Shown: piece after piece, positions 1 through 8,992 of the stretch | Position numbering within the stretch: the first letter of the stretch is position 1 | How the letters are laid out: each line of letters starts with the position of its first letter | DNA from: Flavobacteriaceae bacterium | GTDB lineage: Bacteria > Bacteroidota > Bacteroidia > Flavobacteriales > Flavobacteriaceae | Reading direction: 5' to 3' | Length of the DNA: 54,148 nucleotides | Assembly: GCA_002702895.1 (NCBI GenBank) | Contig: PACX01000014.1 | Span: 88,078 to 142,225 of the forward strand | Program-made: the position numbers and the translations under genes | Notes under the pieces: model-generated | The model's database searches: none | Told to the model about the DNA's origin: nothing | The model's input: the letters and a program-made list of their open reading frames with translations, nothing else

Positions 1-3000
1 ATTATTAAATGGTACATCCACTGATCTTGAGTAGGGTACTTTATCATTTCTAGTCCATATAACTCTTCCAGTAATATCAAATAATGTAAGATTTACATTA
101 TCATCAAATCCACCTACCCATAGTTTAGACGAAGCATTTGCTGGATTAGGACTTAAAAGAATATCTTCTGAGATAAAGATTGTTTCTTCATAAACTCCTT
201 GACATTCTTTGTTGGCAGTTACTCTTATGGTATTAATCCCAGGACTTAATAATAGATCAATATTATCGTCATAAGTTGTGATTAAATTTCCGTTAAGTAA
301 GATATTATATTTAGTTCCTCCACTCATATCCAAGATAATTTGCTTTCTATCTCTATCTATATTTGAAACTACACCCAAATCAGCAGGTTCTTCTATATTA
401 GCATTAAAACATTGATTTAAAGTGGAAAAAGCACCAGAGGTTATACAAACCCAATAGTTGCCAGCTTTTAAATTATTTAGTGACCATGTTGAGCTTGAAA
501 TATTTTCTGGAGTATGGCTAAAGCCAGTTGGACCGCCAGTAATATGTATATTAAATGGCTGACTAAATTCCCCTTTAATTGTTAATAGAATACTTCCATT
601 ATCTGAATTTTTACAAGTTTCATCAGATGCTTTTAATGAAAATGTATCTTTAGGAACAGGATTTGGATCACAAACATCACCCTGACCATCGCTGTCAAAA
701 TCTTCTTGATCAGTATTAGCATTATAAGGACAATTATCAATTGCATTTAAGATAGTGTCTCCATCAATATCATCATCACAAGCATCTCCAATTTTATCTC
801 CGTCTATATCTGATTGATTTGCATTGGCATTTATTGGACAATTATCGATATCATTATTAATTCCATCTCCATCTTTATCGTCATCACAAACATCTCCAAT
901 TTTATCTCCGTCTAAATCTGCTTGATCTGTATTAGCTTTATTAGGGCAGTTATCACTTGCATTTAAAATGGTATCTCCATCAATATCATCATCACAAACA
1001 TCTCCAATTTTATCTCCGTCTAAATCGGCTTGATCTGTATTAGCTTTATTAGGACAGTTATCACTTGCATTTAAAATGGTATCTCCATCAATATCGTCAT
1101 CACAAACATCTCCAATCTTATCTCCATCTATATCAGATTGATCTGCATTTTTAGTATTTACACAGTTGTCAGTATCATCAAAAATACCATCTCCATCAGA
1201 ATCATCACAAACATCACCAACTCCATCTCCATCAGTATCTTTTTGGTCTGCATTAGCTTTATTTGGGCAATTATCAGCATCATTTAATATTCCATCTCCA
1301 TCTAAATCATTTGAATTATTTGCTAATACTGTTAATACAACTCCAACTGTATCTAGTGTTACAGAAGATGATCCATCAGTTGCATCTATTATTAAGTTGT
1401 ATGATTTAACATCAGCATCAGATGGTACATCTATTTTAATAGATACTTCTCCATTTACATTAATTGTACTGTTGTTTACTGGCGTATATGTATAAGTTGC
1501 TCCAGTTGGTCCGCCAGTTACAGTAAATGTAGTTTGTTTATTATATCCACCTAAAACTTTATATTTTATTTTAAATGTGCCAGATTCATTTTGTTTTACA
1601 GAAAGAGTGTTAGGAACAGCTTTTTCTAAAAATAATTTTGGTGTATCGGAATCAAATTTCGATGAAAAAATACCTCTACCATAGGTTCCTGCAAAAACCT
1701 TAAAATCATCTCTCATATCCAAATCTGTAACCCTAACATTACTCATGCCATTGTAAGATTGAGACCAATTGGGAGAGCTTTCAGAAAAGTTTTTTGTATG
1801 CCAAACTCCTAAATCAGTTCCAATAATCACCTCTTTAGGATCTATAGGACTTTGAAGAATACATCTTACAGGAATATTAGGAAGATCACCATCTTTTTTA
1901 GACCATGAAGACCCTCCATCAGATGAATAAAATACATTATTGACTCCGTAGTTATGCATAGTTACGAAAATGTCATTTGCAGTTTTTCCAAATTCAATAT
2001 CTGAAACACTACCAACAAATTCAGAACCAGTAATTTTACTCCAATTTTGTGAACTTGTACTTGTACTTAATTTTAAAACATTTCCATCTTCAAGTCCAAC
2101 AAATAAAATAGAATTATTGTCCCTGTCATTTTCAAAAGGATCGGTAGTTAATGCAGATACATTACCTGTCAGTAATGCATCAGTAATAATTACTTTTTTA
2201 GGGGTGAAACTAGAAAAATTATCCCAATCATGATAAAGAGCAATTTGATTCGTTCCACCACTTCGATAATTTGAAAAAAGATGTCCATCAATAGAGTTCA
2301 GTGCTTGGGTAGTTATAAAATCTCCATTACTGCCATTCTCATCATTTATCGCTCTTCTAGTGTTATTACTAAAATCCCACACATCAACAGCTTTATTGTA
2401 TACATAATTTGTAATGAAATAAGGATTTGAATTATTTTGAGAAAACATAGATGCAGCTCCGTCTCCTCCGGATGCCATGGTAGCTTTGCTAATTGCATCA
2501 TTATTATTTGCGATCAATTGACTTCCATTATCTTGTAAACCGCTAATAACAACATCAGTCATTCCACTAATTGTTAAAGGATAACTAGCATATGAACTTA
2601 TATCATAACCAGAAACAGTTTTATTTAAATCTTTAAACATCTCTGAGGGAGCAACTCCAATAGTGTACATTTGAGATGTATTTAAGTTGTTATTTCTAGA
2701 AGATGCCGTTTCAACTCCAGATTCAGTTTTAGAATAGTATATACCACCATCATTACCAAATAATTTTTTTGAGGAGTCAGTATTGCCAAAAACCATACCA
2801 TGTTGATCAGCGTGAATATATTGCTGAGAGAAACCTCCATACCAATGAGATATTTGAGTCCATGGGTTAACATTTGGATCAGAATTTTCACCTCCAGTTG
2901 TGGATTTAAATATATCAATACCACCTATGTATATGTGTTCAGGGTTATTGGGGTCTGAATCTAGCATCAAATCATAAAAAGATTGGCCTCTAGTGAAATC

Positions 3001-4191
3001 ATCAGCACTAATTCCGCCATCTGCATCATTAGGTAATGTAAGTTCTGTTGGGGCAGTAGCAAAAAAATCTGTTGATTTATAAACTTTAGGTTTATTATTA
3101 ACTTGTACTAACACATAAATTTTACCATTAGATGTAACTTCCATTTCTGTTCTTCTTCCATTAGTCACCTCATGTTTTACATCAAAAGATGTAACATCAG
3201 CATTTGACTTTAGAATTGTTCCTCCAGTTCCATAGGCTCTTTTAGTTGTACAAGCCCAAATTAAATTATCGCCATCAATTTCTAAATCTATTACTTCATA
3301 TGTTTGACCATTAGAATTTTTAGCATCAATCTTTGTAAAATTAGCTCCTGCATCAGTAGATTTATAAATTCCATAACCACTTAAACCAACCCAGCCAGCT
3401 CCATCATAACCTGGACTGGAAGAAAAAATAACTTCAGAACTTCCACTATTGTTTCTTACAACTATGTCATTAATATATATTAGTCCATCTTTTCCATAAT
3501 TTCCTGTTCTTCCACCAAATATTTTAGTCCATGTTGCTCCACCATCAGCGGATTTCCAAACACCATTTCCTGGACCATCACTAGTGTAAGATTCTCCTGT
3601 ACCTGCATAAAATATTTGTGTATTATTTGGATCATAAGCCATTGAAGAAACAGGAATGTTTTCAGGAATTCCATCAATTTTAACCCATTGTGAGTTAGGA
3701 TCTGAAATTTTAGTATTTTTAAATAACCCTCCAGTAACTCCACCTGCAAAAACAGTTTCATCAGTATTGTCATTTGGATCAAATAGAATTCCTTTTGTTC
3801 TGCCACCAACATTATTAGGACCTCTTTCATTCCATTTTGCTGATGCGGATTCACCTGGCACTATTGATTCTCTAAATAAAGAGGGATCATCAATAACTCG
3901 AGAATTATTAAGTTCCTCTTGTAATTCAAATAATTCTTCAAAAAGAGGCCTTCCTTCAATTGGATCCATCGATACTCTCCACAACTGTTCAAAATATTTA
4001 TTTGGAGGAAGTCCAATCTCTCTTCTTTCATCCTTTGACAAGTAATATGTTTTTTTAAAAGGGTTATTTTTTAAATTTTCTTTATGAATCATTCTAGTTA
4101 TTTCAACAGAAATACTTTTATGATTAATAAATAATATCATCAAGAAAGATGATAAAACAAAAAATAAAAATTTTCGAAATTTAGGATTCAA
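1..4191 (-). CDS. Secreted T9SS protein with BNR/sortilin-like repeats and thrombospondin type 3 repeats (3' end cut off)
   Basis: The frame is open from two in-frame stops at 4206-4201 to the left edge, giving 1397 visible codons. The first possible start is TTG at 4191, which gives a basic N-terminus and a hydrophobic stretch (MNPKFRKFLFFVLSSFLM), a plausible signal sequence; ATG at 4140 would lose it. Residues from about 120 to 860 hold repeated WKSxDGGxxW-type BNR/sortilin-like blades, pointing to an extracellular beta-propeller. Residues from about 960 to 1170 hold about six Asp-rich thrombospondin type 3 repeats (DxDGDxIxDxxDNCP), which normally bind calcium. Near the left edge the frame reads LLSPNPA...LTLFDITGRVIW, the pattern of a type A T9SS sorting domain whose last residues lie outside. 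I infer export by T9SS to the surface or medium; the ligand or substrate is unknown. Confidence 0.85.
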   Translation of the reverse strand, partial: MNPKFRKFLFFVLSSFLMILFINHKSISVEITRMIHKENLKNNPFKKTYYLSKDERREIGLPPNKYFEQLWRVSMDPIEGRPLFEELFELQEELNNSRVIDDPSLFRESIVPGESASAKWNERGPNNVGGRTKGILFDPNDNTDETVFAGGVTGGLFKNTKISDPNSQWVKIDGIPENIPVSSMAYDPNNTQIFYAGTGESYTSDGPGNGVWKSADGGATWTKIFGGRTGNYGKDGLIYINDIVVRNNSGSSEVIFSSSPGYDGAGWVGLSGYGIYKSTDAGANFTKIDAKNSNGQTYEVIDLEIDGDNLIWACTTKRAYGTGGTILKSNADVTSFDVKHEVTNGRRTEMEVTSNGKIYVLVQVNNKPKVYKSTDFFATAPTELTLPNDADGGISADDFTRGQSFYDLMLDSDPNNPEHIYIGGIDIFKSTTGGENSDPNVNPWTQISHWYGGFSQQYIHADQHGMVFGNTDSSKKLFGNDGGIYYSKTESGVETASSRNNNLNTSQMYTIGVAPSEMFKDLNKTVSGYDISSYASYPLTISGMTDVVISGLQDNGSQLIANNNDAISKATMASGGDGAASMFSQNNSNPYFITNYVYNKAVDVWDFSNNTRRAINDENGSNGDFITTQALNSIDGHLFSNYRSGGTNQIALYHDWDNFSSFTPKKVIITDALLTGNVSALTTDPFENDRDNNSILFVGLEDGNVLKLSTSTSSQNWSKITGSEFVGSVSDIEFGKTANDIFVTMHNYGVNNVFYSSDGGSSWSKKDGDLPNIPVRCILQSPIDPKEVIIGTDLGVWHTKNFSESSPNWSQSYNGMSNVRVTDLDMRDDFKVFAGTYGRGIFSSKFDSDTPKLFLEKAVPNTLSVKQNESGTFKIKYKVLGGYNKQTTFTVTGGPTGATYTYTPVNNSTINVNGEVSIKIDVPSDADVKSYNLIIDATDGSSSVTLDTVGVVLTVLANNSNDLDGDGILNDADNCPNKANADQKDTDGDGVGDVCDDSDGDGIFDDTDNCVNTKNADQSDIDGDKIGDVCDDDIDGDTILNASDNCPNKANTDQADLDGDKIGDVCDDDIDGDTILNASDNCPNKANTDQADLDGDKIGDVCDDDKDGDGINNDIDNCPINANANQSDIDGDKIGDACDDDIDGDTILNAIDNCPYNANTDQEDFDSDGQGDVCDPNPVPKDTFSLKASDETCKNSDNGSILLTIKGEFSQPFNIHITGGPTGFSHTPENISSSTWSLNNLKAGNYWVCITSGAFSTLNQCFNANIEEPADLGVVSNIDRDRKQIILDMSGGTKYNILLNGNLITTYDDNIDLLLSPGINTIRVTANKECQGVYEETIFISEDILLSPNPANASSKLWVGGFDDNVNLTLFDITGRVIWTRNDKVPYSRSVDVPFNN
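661..1310 (-). repeat. Tandem thrombospondin type 3 repeat coding region, 108-bp period
   Basis: Inside the T9SS gene the DNA repeats with a 108-bp (36-residue) period. The units at about 877-984 and 985-1092 are almost identical, with only a few base differences, and the units on either side are more diverged. Each unit codes for two calcium-binding type DxDxD loops and a DNCP motif. The near-identity of the two central units suggests recent duplication or gene conversion. Confidence 0.85.
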
Positions 4192-4211
4192 TACTTTAAA
4201 TTATTAGTTTT

Positions 4212-4219
4212 CAAATATA
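4212..4219 (-). promoter_or_regulatory. -7 promoter box of the T9SS protein gene
   Basis: On the minus strand this reads TATATTTG, an exact match to the Bacteroidota -7 consensus TAnnTTTG. It lies about 20 bases upstream of the TTG start at 4191, which supports that start. No convincing -33 TTTG is seen at the expected distance. Confidence 0.5.
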
Positions 4220-4236
4220 AGAAATTGAAAATAAAA

Positions 4237-5061
4237 TTAAACAGCTACTTTACCTTTAATATGTGGATGAGGATTATAATTTAAAATTTCAAAGTCTTCA
4301 AATTTAAAATCAAAAATATTTTCCACTTTTCTTTTAATTTTTAAAACAGGTAGAGTTCTTGGTTTTCTAGAGGTTTGGAGTTCTAATTGTTCAATGTGGT
4401 TATTGTATATATGTGCATCACCAAAAGTATGAACAAATTCTCCAGTTTTATAGTTACATACATGCGCAATCATTTCAGTCAAAAGGGCATAAGATGCAAT
4501 ATTAAATGGTACACCTAAAAAAATATCAGCACTTCTTTGATATAGTTGGCACGATAACTTATTATCATGAACATAAAATTGAAAAAAAGCATGACATGGA
4601 GGTAAAGCTGCTTTTCCATTTTTAACGTTTTCTTCAAAACTAATTTTGGTGTCAGGCAACACACTAGGATTCCATGCTGTAACAATCATTCTTCTACTAT
4701 CAGGATTGGTTTTTAAATTTTCAATTACATCTACAATTTGATCAATTCCATTATCATTCCAATTTCTCCATTGATGACCATAAACAGGACCTAAATCGCC
4801 GCTAGAGTTTGCCCACTCGTCCCATATTTTTACTCCATTTTCTTTTAAAAATTTTGTATTTGTATCTCCTTTTAAGAACCATAATAATTCATAAACAATC
4901 GATTTTAAATGAAGCTTTTTAGTAGTAAGCATTGGAAAACCTTCAGAGAGATCGAAACGCATTTGATAACCAAAAACACTTTTTGTTCCAGTACCAGTTC
5001 TATCAGACTTTTCATTTCCTGACTGCATTACATGCTTTACCAAATCTAAGTATTGTTTCAT
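4237..5061 (-). CDS. thyA: Thymidylate synthase
   Basis: 274 residues, near the usual 264 of ThyA. The enzyme methylates dUMP to dTMP with methylene-tetrahydrofolate in the cytoplasm. The catalytic cysteine is C156 in [12 protein letters not shown]. The phosphate-binding RR pair is in DSRRM (about 121-125), and the substrate motif [13 protein letters not shown] follows at about 175. The N-terminal SDRTGTGT phosphate loop is intact. dfrA/folA, often next to thyA, is absent here. A nucleoside transporter gene lies immediately upstream on the same strand, which fits pyrimidine supply. All key residues are present, so the call is safe. Confidence 0.98.
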   Translation of the reverse strand: MKQYLDLVKHVMQSGNEKSDRTGTGTKSVFGYQMRFDLSEGFPMLTTKKLHLKSIVYELLWFLKGDTNTKFLKENGVKIWDEWANSSGDLGPVYGHQWRNWNDNGIDQIVDVIENLKTNPDSRRMIVTAWNPSVLPDTKISFEENVKNGKAALPPCHAFFQFYVHDNKLSCQLYQRSADIFLGVPFNIASYALLTEMIAHVCNYKTGEFVHTFGDAHIYNNHIEQLELQTSRKPRTLPVLKIKRKVENIFDFKFEDFEILNYNPHPHIKGKVAV

Positions 5062-5136
5062 ATCATTTATTTCAACTAAAATAATAATAATGGATAATTC
5101 ATTTATTATATTTTGTAAGAACTTTATAAAAATATA

Positions 5137-6516
5137 TTAACCAATAATCATTCCTGCAATGGTCGCAGAAAGTAAGGAAGCTAAAGTTCCTCCTATCACT
5201 GCTAAAAAACCAAATTTTGATAAATTTTTTCTTTGCGTTGGCTCTAATGCTCCAATTCCACCAATTTGTATACCTATGGATGCAAAGTTTGCAAAACCAC
5301 AAAGCATGTAAGTTGCCATTATAATAGATTTTTGATAATGCAAATGAATTAGATTGGAAGCATCTTTCAAGCTGGAGAGTTGTATATATCCAATGAATTC
5401 ACTGGCAGCCAATTTAATACCTAAAAGTTGACCCATTAAAGTCATATCTTCCCTAGCTACACCAATTAACCACATTATTGGAGAGAATAGGTATCCTAAA
5501 ATAAATTCTAAGGAAAGGTTTTCATAAACCGTGTATTTACTAATTAATTCATTTAAGTAGAAAACTCCTCCAATACCACCTAGTATATAATTTATCATAG
5601 CAATAAAGGCAAGAAATACTAAAAGCATTGCAGCTATATTTGCTGCTAATTTTAGACCTTCAGATGTTCCATTTGAAATTGCATCTAGAAAATTAGATCC
5701 TATTTTATCTCTTGAAATATTCAAATCACTATTAATTTTTTCAGTTTCAGGATATAGAATTTTTGAAATAACAATCGCACCAGGGGCAGCCATTACAGAA
5801 GCGGTTAAAAGATGCTTAGCATAAAATACTTTTAATTCCGGATCATCTCCTCCTAAAAATCCAATATATGCAGCTAAAACTCCTCCAGCTACTGTTGCCA
5901 TGCCGCCGATCATTACTAAAAGAATTTCAGATTTTGACATTTTTTTTAAGTATGCTTTTATCATAAGCGGAGATTCTGTTTGACCAAGAAAGATATTACC
6001 AGCAACACTTAAACTTTCTGGACCAGAAACTCCAAGAAGCTTCGATAATAATAAAGCCATTACTTTTACAACTTTTTGAATTACTCCAAAATAAAATAAA
6101 ATTGAAGTTAGCGCAGCAAAAAATATTACTGTTGGTAGAATTGAAAAAATAAAAACATTTCCAAAATTTTCAACACTGACTAAATCACCAAATAAAAATT
6201 TAGTTCCTTCCATTGTAAAATCTAGAATTTTTACAAAGACCCTGCCAGCGGATTCAAATATCATTTTTATCCAATTAATTTTAAGAACTGCAATTGCAAG
6301 AATTATTTGAATTATTAAACCTACAGATGCAGTTTTCCAATTAATTGCTTTACGATTATTGCTAAAAAAAAAGGCAATTAAAATTAAAACCAACATTCCA
6401 ATTAAACCTCTAGTTAGACTTTCTAAGGAAAATCCCTGACTTAATATGATTTCTTTGTTTTGTTCAAATCCATCAAGATGGAATATTTTTAAAAAAAATA
6501 ATTGTATTGAAATCAT
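5137..6516 (-). CDS. CNT-family (NupC-type) Na+/H+-coupled nucleoside transporter
   Basis: 459 residues, very hydrophobic, in the size range of bacterial concentrative nucleoside transporters. The substrate-site motif GQTESP is at about 178-183, and the second half carries the family signature CGFANFASIGIQIGG near residue 400. These are the nucleobase- and ribose-contacting motifs known from CNT structures. The N-terminus has an extra segment with a possible first membrane helix at about 35-52. The protein would import nucleosides across the inner membrane with an ion gradient. It starts 2 bases after the stop of the upstream bifunctional nuclease gene, so the two are probably co-transcribed. 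Which ion and which nucleosides are used cannot be read from the sequence. Confidence 0.93.
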   Translation of the reverse strand: MISIQLFFLKIFHLDGFEQNKEIILSQGFSLESLTRGLIGMLVLILIAFFFSNNRKAINWKTASVGLIIQIILAIAVLKINWIKMIFESAGRVFVKILDFTMEGTKFLFGDLVSVENFGNVFIFSILPTVIFFAALTSILFYFGVIQKVVKVMALLLSKLLGVSGPESLSVAGNIFLGQTESPLMIKAYLKKMSKSEILLVMIGGMATVAGGVLAAYIGFLGGDDPELKVFYAKHLLTASVMAAPGAIVISKILYPETEKINSDLNISRDKIGSNFLDAISNGTSEGLKLAANIAAMLLVFLAFIAMINYILGGIGGVFYLNELISKYTVYENLSLEFILGYLFSPIMWLIGVAREDMTLMGQLLGIKLAASEFIGYIQLSSLKDASNLIHLHYQKSIIMATYMLCGFANFASIGIQIGGIGALEPTQRKNLSKFGFLAVIGGTLASLLSATIAGMIIG

Positions 6517-6518
6517 GA

Positions 6519-7100
6519 TTATTTTCTTTTGTTTATTTCATCCCTTAAATGAGCAGCTAATTCGTAATCTTCATTTTTTACAGCAATAGAAATTGCTTTT
6601 TCTAGCTGAATTATTGAAAGCTTGCCGTAATCTATTTTTTTAGATAAATTATCACCTTTAGATTTTTTTTCTTTTTTTATTTCTCCAGCTTTTAATATAA
6701 TCCCAGCTTTCTCTAAAACATTTTCATATGTAAATATTGGCGAATCAAATCTTATTGCTAATGCTATGGCATCAGAGGTTCTAGAATCAATTATCTCTTC
6801 AATTTTATCTCTTACGCAGATTAAGCTTGAAAAAAATACTCCATCTACAATCTTATGAATAATTACTTGTTTTATTTTTATTTCAAAGCAGTCAGAAAAA
6901 TTTTTGAATAAATCATGAGTTAATGGTCTAGGTGGTCTAATTTCTCTTTCCAGAGCTACTGCAATTGATTGTGCCTCAAACCCCCCAATGACTATAGGAA
7001 GTTTTCTTTCACCATTTTTCTCATTTAATAAAAGAGCATATGCTCCATTATGTGTTTTGCTGTATGAAATGCGATTAATAGTAAGACGGATTAAACTCAT
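6519..7100 (-). CDS. Bifunctional nuclease (DUF151/BFN) family protein with C-terminal UvrB/UvrC motif
   Basis: 193 residues. The first about 130 residues match the BFN/DUF151 domain: LPIVIGGFEAQSIAVALE, then RPLTHDLF, then SDAIALAIRFDSPIF. The last about 35 residues (LEKAISIAVKNEDYELAAHLRDEI) form a UVR motif, the helical hairpin used for protein contact in UvrB and UvrC. Between them lies a Lys-rich linker. This fusion is the usual form in Bacteroidota. The biochemical role in these bacteria is not settled; nuclease activity is known for plant and bacterial members. The gene lies between etfA and the nucleoside transporter on the same strand. Confidence 0.9.
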   Translation of the reverse strand: MSLIRLTINRISYSKTHNGAYALLLNEKNGERKLPIVIGGFEAQSIAVALEREIRPPRPLTHDLFKNFSDCFEIKIKQVIIHKIVDGVFFSSLICVRDKIEEIIDSRTSDAIALAIRFDSPIFTYENVLEKAGIILKAGEIKKEKKSKGDNLSKKIDYGKLSIIQLEKAISIAVKNEDYELAAHLRDEINKRK

Positions 7101-7140
7101 TTAATTAATGATTCATTGAATCCCTAAATTAATAAAATAA

Positions 7141-8103
7141 TTATGAGTTTTGAGCTTTAAATGCTTTCAATTTTTCATTTAGCCTAGGAACAACATCAAA
7201 GGCATCTCCAACAACTCCATAATCTGCTGCTTTGAAAAAAGGGGCTTCAGGATCATTATTAATGACAACTTTTATTTTTGAAGAATTAATTCCTGCCAGA
7301 TGTTGAATAGCACCAGAAATTCCAATTGCAATATATAAATTAGTTGCAACTGGTTTACCAGTTTGTCCAACATGTTCACTATGCGGTCTCCAACCCATAT
7401 CCGAAACTGGTTTAGAGCAAGAAGTTGCTGCCCCCAATGTTTCAGCTAAATCTTCAATTAGATTCCAATTTTCAGGACCTTTAAGACCTCTTCCTCCAGA
7501 AACAACAATATCTGCATCTGCTATTGAAATTTTTCCAGAAACTTTTTCTGTTGATTGAATAGTTATTTTCTTATTTAATAATGACACTTCAAAATTTTCT
7601 AAAGAGCTATTCATTTCATTTTCAATAATTCCAAATGCATTGCTTGACAATCCTATTATTTTTATATCTGATTCAATTGTAGATTCACAAAATGCTTTAT
7701 TTGTAAAGCAAGTTCTTTTTATTGTGAATGGACTTAAGTTACTAGGAAGTTCAACAACATTACTTAGATACCCTGCATCTAATTCAATAGCTAAAAGAGG
7801 GGCCAGATATTTAGATTCAAGACTACTGCTAATAACAATATGTTTAGAATTTGTATGTTTTGCTACTTGGGAAATTACATTGCTGAATATTAGTGAATCA
7901 AAATTATTAAGTTCAGAATTTGAAATTTTAATTATTTTAGAAGCGCCATATTTATTTAATTCACTTGTATTCTCAACATTAATTACTAATACAACAAGTT
8001 CAGTTCCTAGTTGTTTAGCTAATTCATTAGAATAGGATACAATTTCAAAAGAATTCTTTTTAATTTTTCCCTTATTGGATTCAATGTAAGCTAATACAGA
8101 CAT
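7141..8103 (-). CDS. etfA: Electron transfer flavoprotein, alpha subunit
   Basis: 320 residues, the typical ETF-alpha length. The C-terminal FAD domain is intact: SGGRGLKGPENW at about 202-213, then SDMGWRP, then QTGKPVATNLYIAIGISGAIQH at about 247-268, then NNDPEAPFFKAADYGVVGD. The N-terminal domain contacts EtfB. ETF takes electrons from acyl-CoA and other dehydrogenases and passes them to ETF:quinone oxidoreductase. The gene follows etfB by 3 bases, an operon for the two subunits. Nothing looks disrupted. Confidence 0.97.
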   Translation of the reverse strand: MSVLAYIESNKGKIKKNSFEIVSYSNELAKQLGTELVVLVINVENTSELNKYGASKIIKISNSELNNFDSLIFSNVISQVAKHTNSKHIVISSSLESKYLAPLLAIELDAGYLSNVVELPSNLSPFTIKRTCFTNKAFCESTIESDIKIIGLSSNAFGIIENEMNSSLENFEVSLLNKKITIQSTEKVSGKISIADADIVVSGGRGLKGPENWNLIEDLAETLGAATSCSKPVSDMGWRPHSEHVGQTGKPVATNLYIAIGISGAIQHLAGINSSKIKVVINNDPEAPFFKAADYGVVGDAFDVVPRLNEKLKAFKAQNS

Positions 8104-8106
8104 ATA

Positions 8107-8853
8107 TTATAATACTTTAGCTTCATTATGAAGCAAATTAATTAATTCATCTAAATTATCAGGCGATATAAGCTTAACTTCCTCTCGAGGATCAGGCTTA
8201 TGAAATTTTATAGAATTTGTTTTAGATTCTGAATTGTAGGTAGGTAAAACTTCTAATGGCTTTTGTCTAGCTTGCATTATTCCTCGCATATTAGGAATTC
8301 TTAAATCACTTTCTTCAACAAGACCTTTTTGACCTCCAATTATTAAAGGAAGATTACAACTAAGAGTTTCTTTACCACCATCAATTTCCCTTTCTAGAGT
8401 CACTGATTTATTATCAATTTCTATGTTTATACAATTGGTAACAAAATTTATTTTTGTTAAACCAGCTATTAGCCCTGGAACCATTCCGCCATTATAATCA
8501 ATTGACTCTCTTCCTGCAATAATTAAATCATACTGATTTGAAGATACATATTCAGAAATTTGTTTAGCAACAAAAAATCCATCAATCGGATGAGCATCAA
8601 TTCTTATTGCTTTATCAGCTCCAATTGCCAATGCTTTTCTTAAAGTTGGTTCAGTATTTGAATTACCAACATTTATTACATCGATTGTTGCATTTTGTTT
8701 TTCTTTAAACCACATTGCTCTTGTTAAACCAAATTCATCATTAGGATTAATTACAAACTGAACACCTTGATTATCAAAAACCTTATTATCATCAATAAAA
8801 TTAATTTTTGATGTAGTGTCTGGCACATGGCTTATACAAACTAATATTTTCAT
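8107..8853 (-). CDS. etfB: Electron transfer flavoprotein, beta subunit
   Basis: 248 residues. It has the AMP-binding/ETF-beta features: VCISHVPDTTSKI at the start, FVINPNDEFGLTRA at about 33-46, a DLIIAGRESIDYNGGMVPG motif at about 115, and the recognition-loop region LPLIIGGQKGLVEESDLRIPNMRGIMQARQKPL. The last motif docks partner dehydrogenases. EtfB pairs with EtfA in the cytosol. The gene is first in the minus-strand run toward thyA and is transcribed away from pdhB across a 139-bp divergent region that holds a promoter box and a perfect palindrome. Confidence 0.97.
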   Translation of the reverse strand: MKILVCISHVPDTTSKINFIDDNKVFDNQGVQFVINPNDEFGLTRAMWFKEKQNATIDVINVGNSNTEPTLRKALAIGADKAIRIDAHPIDGFFVAKQISEYVSSNQYDLIIAGRESIDYNGGMVPGLIAGLTKINFVTNCINIEIDNKSVTLEREIDGGKETLSCNLPLIIGGQKGLVEESDLRIPNMRGIMQARQKPLEVLPTYNSESKTNSIKFHKPDPREEVKLISPDNLDELINLLHNEAKVL

Positions 8854-8878
8854 ATTAAATATTGCAATTAACGATCTA

Positions 8879-8886
8879 CAAATATA
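8879..8886 (-). promoter_or_regulatory. -7 promoter box of etfBA
   Basis: The minus strand reads TATATTTG, a full match to TAnnTTTG, ending about 25 bases before the etfB start. The place of the -33 element, about 19 bases further upstream, is occupied by the edge of the palindrome at 8906-8919. Confidence 0.5.
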
Positions 8887-8905
8887 ATTAAATATTAAGA
8901 AAATA

Positions 8906-8919
8906 CTATGCGCGCATAG
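8906..8919. promoter_or_regulatory. 14-bp perfect GC-rich palindrome, candidate operator
   Basis: CTATGCGCGCATAG is its own reverse complement and stands out in an otherwise nearly pure A/T intergenic region. It covers the -33 position of the etfBA promoter and lies 40 bases upstream of the pdhB -7 box. On the plus strand six T follow, so a hairpin/terminator role cannot be excluded, but no plus-strand transcript is expected here. A two-fold symmetric regulator site is the better reading. Confidence 0.45.
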
Positions 8920-8958
8920 CTTTTTTAATTTATTTATATTTATATATAAATTATTTGA

Positions 8959-8966
8959 TATTTTTG
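8959..8966 (+). promoter_or_regulatory. -7 promoter box of pdhB
   Basis: TATTTTTG matches TAnnTTTG and ends 26 bases before the pdhB ATG at 8993. No clear -33 TTTG is visible. Confidence 0.4.
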
Positions 8967-8992
8967 CTTAGAATTTAAATCAATTCCTTTTT

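Noticed and set aside
1166-4045. Open frames on the plus strand within 1166-1495, 1970-2233 and 3656-4045
   Set aside because: They are antisense to the T9SS protein gene; their residue composition (Ser/Pro-rich) is that of a reverse-strand shadow, and the minus-strand frame is continuous and has clear domains.
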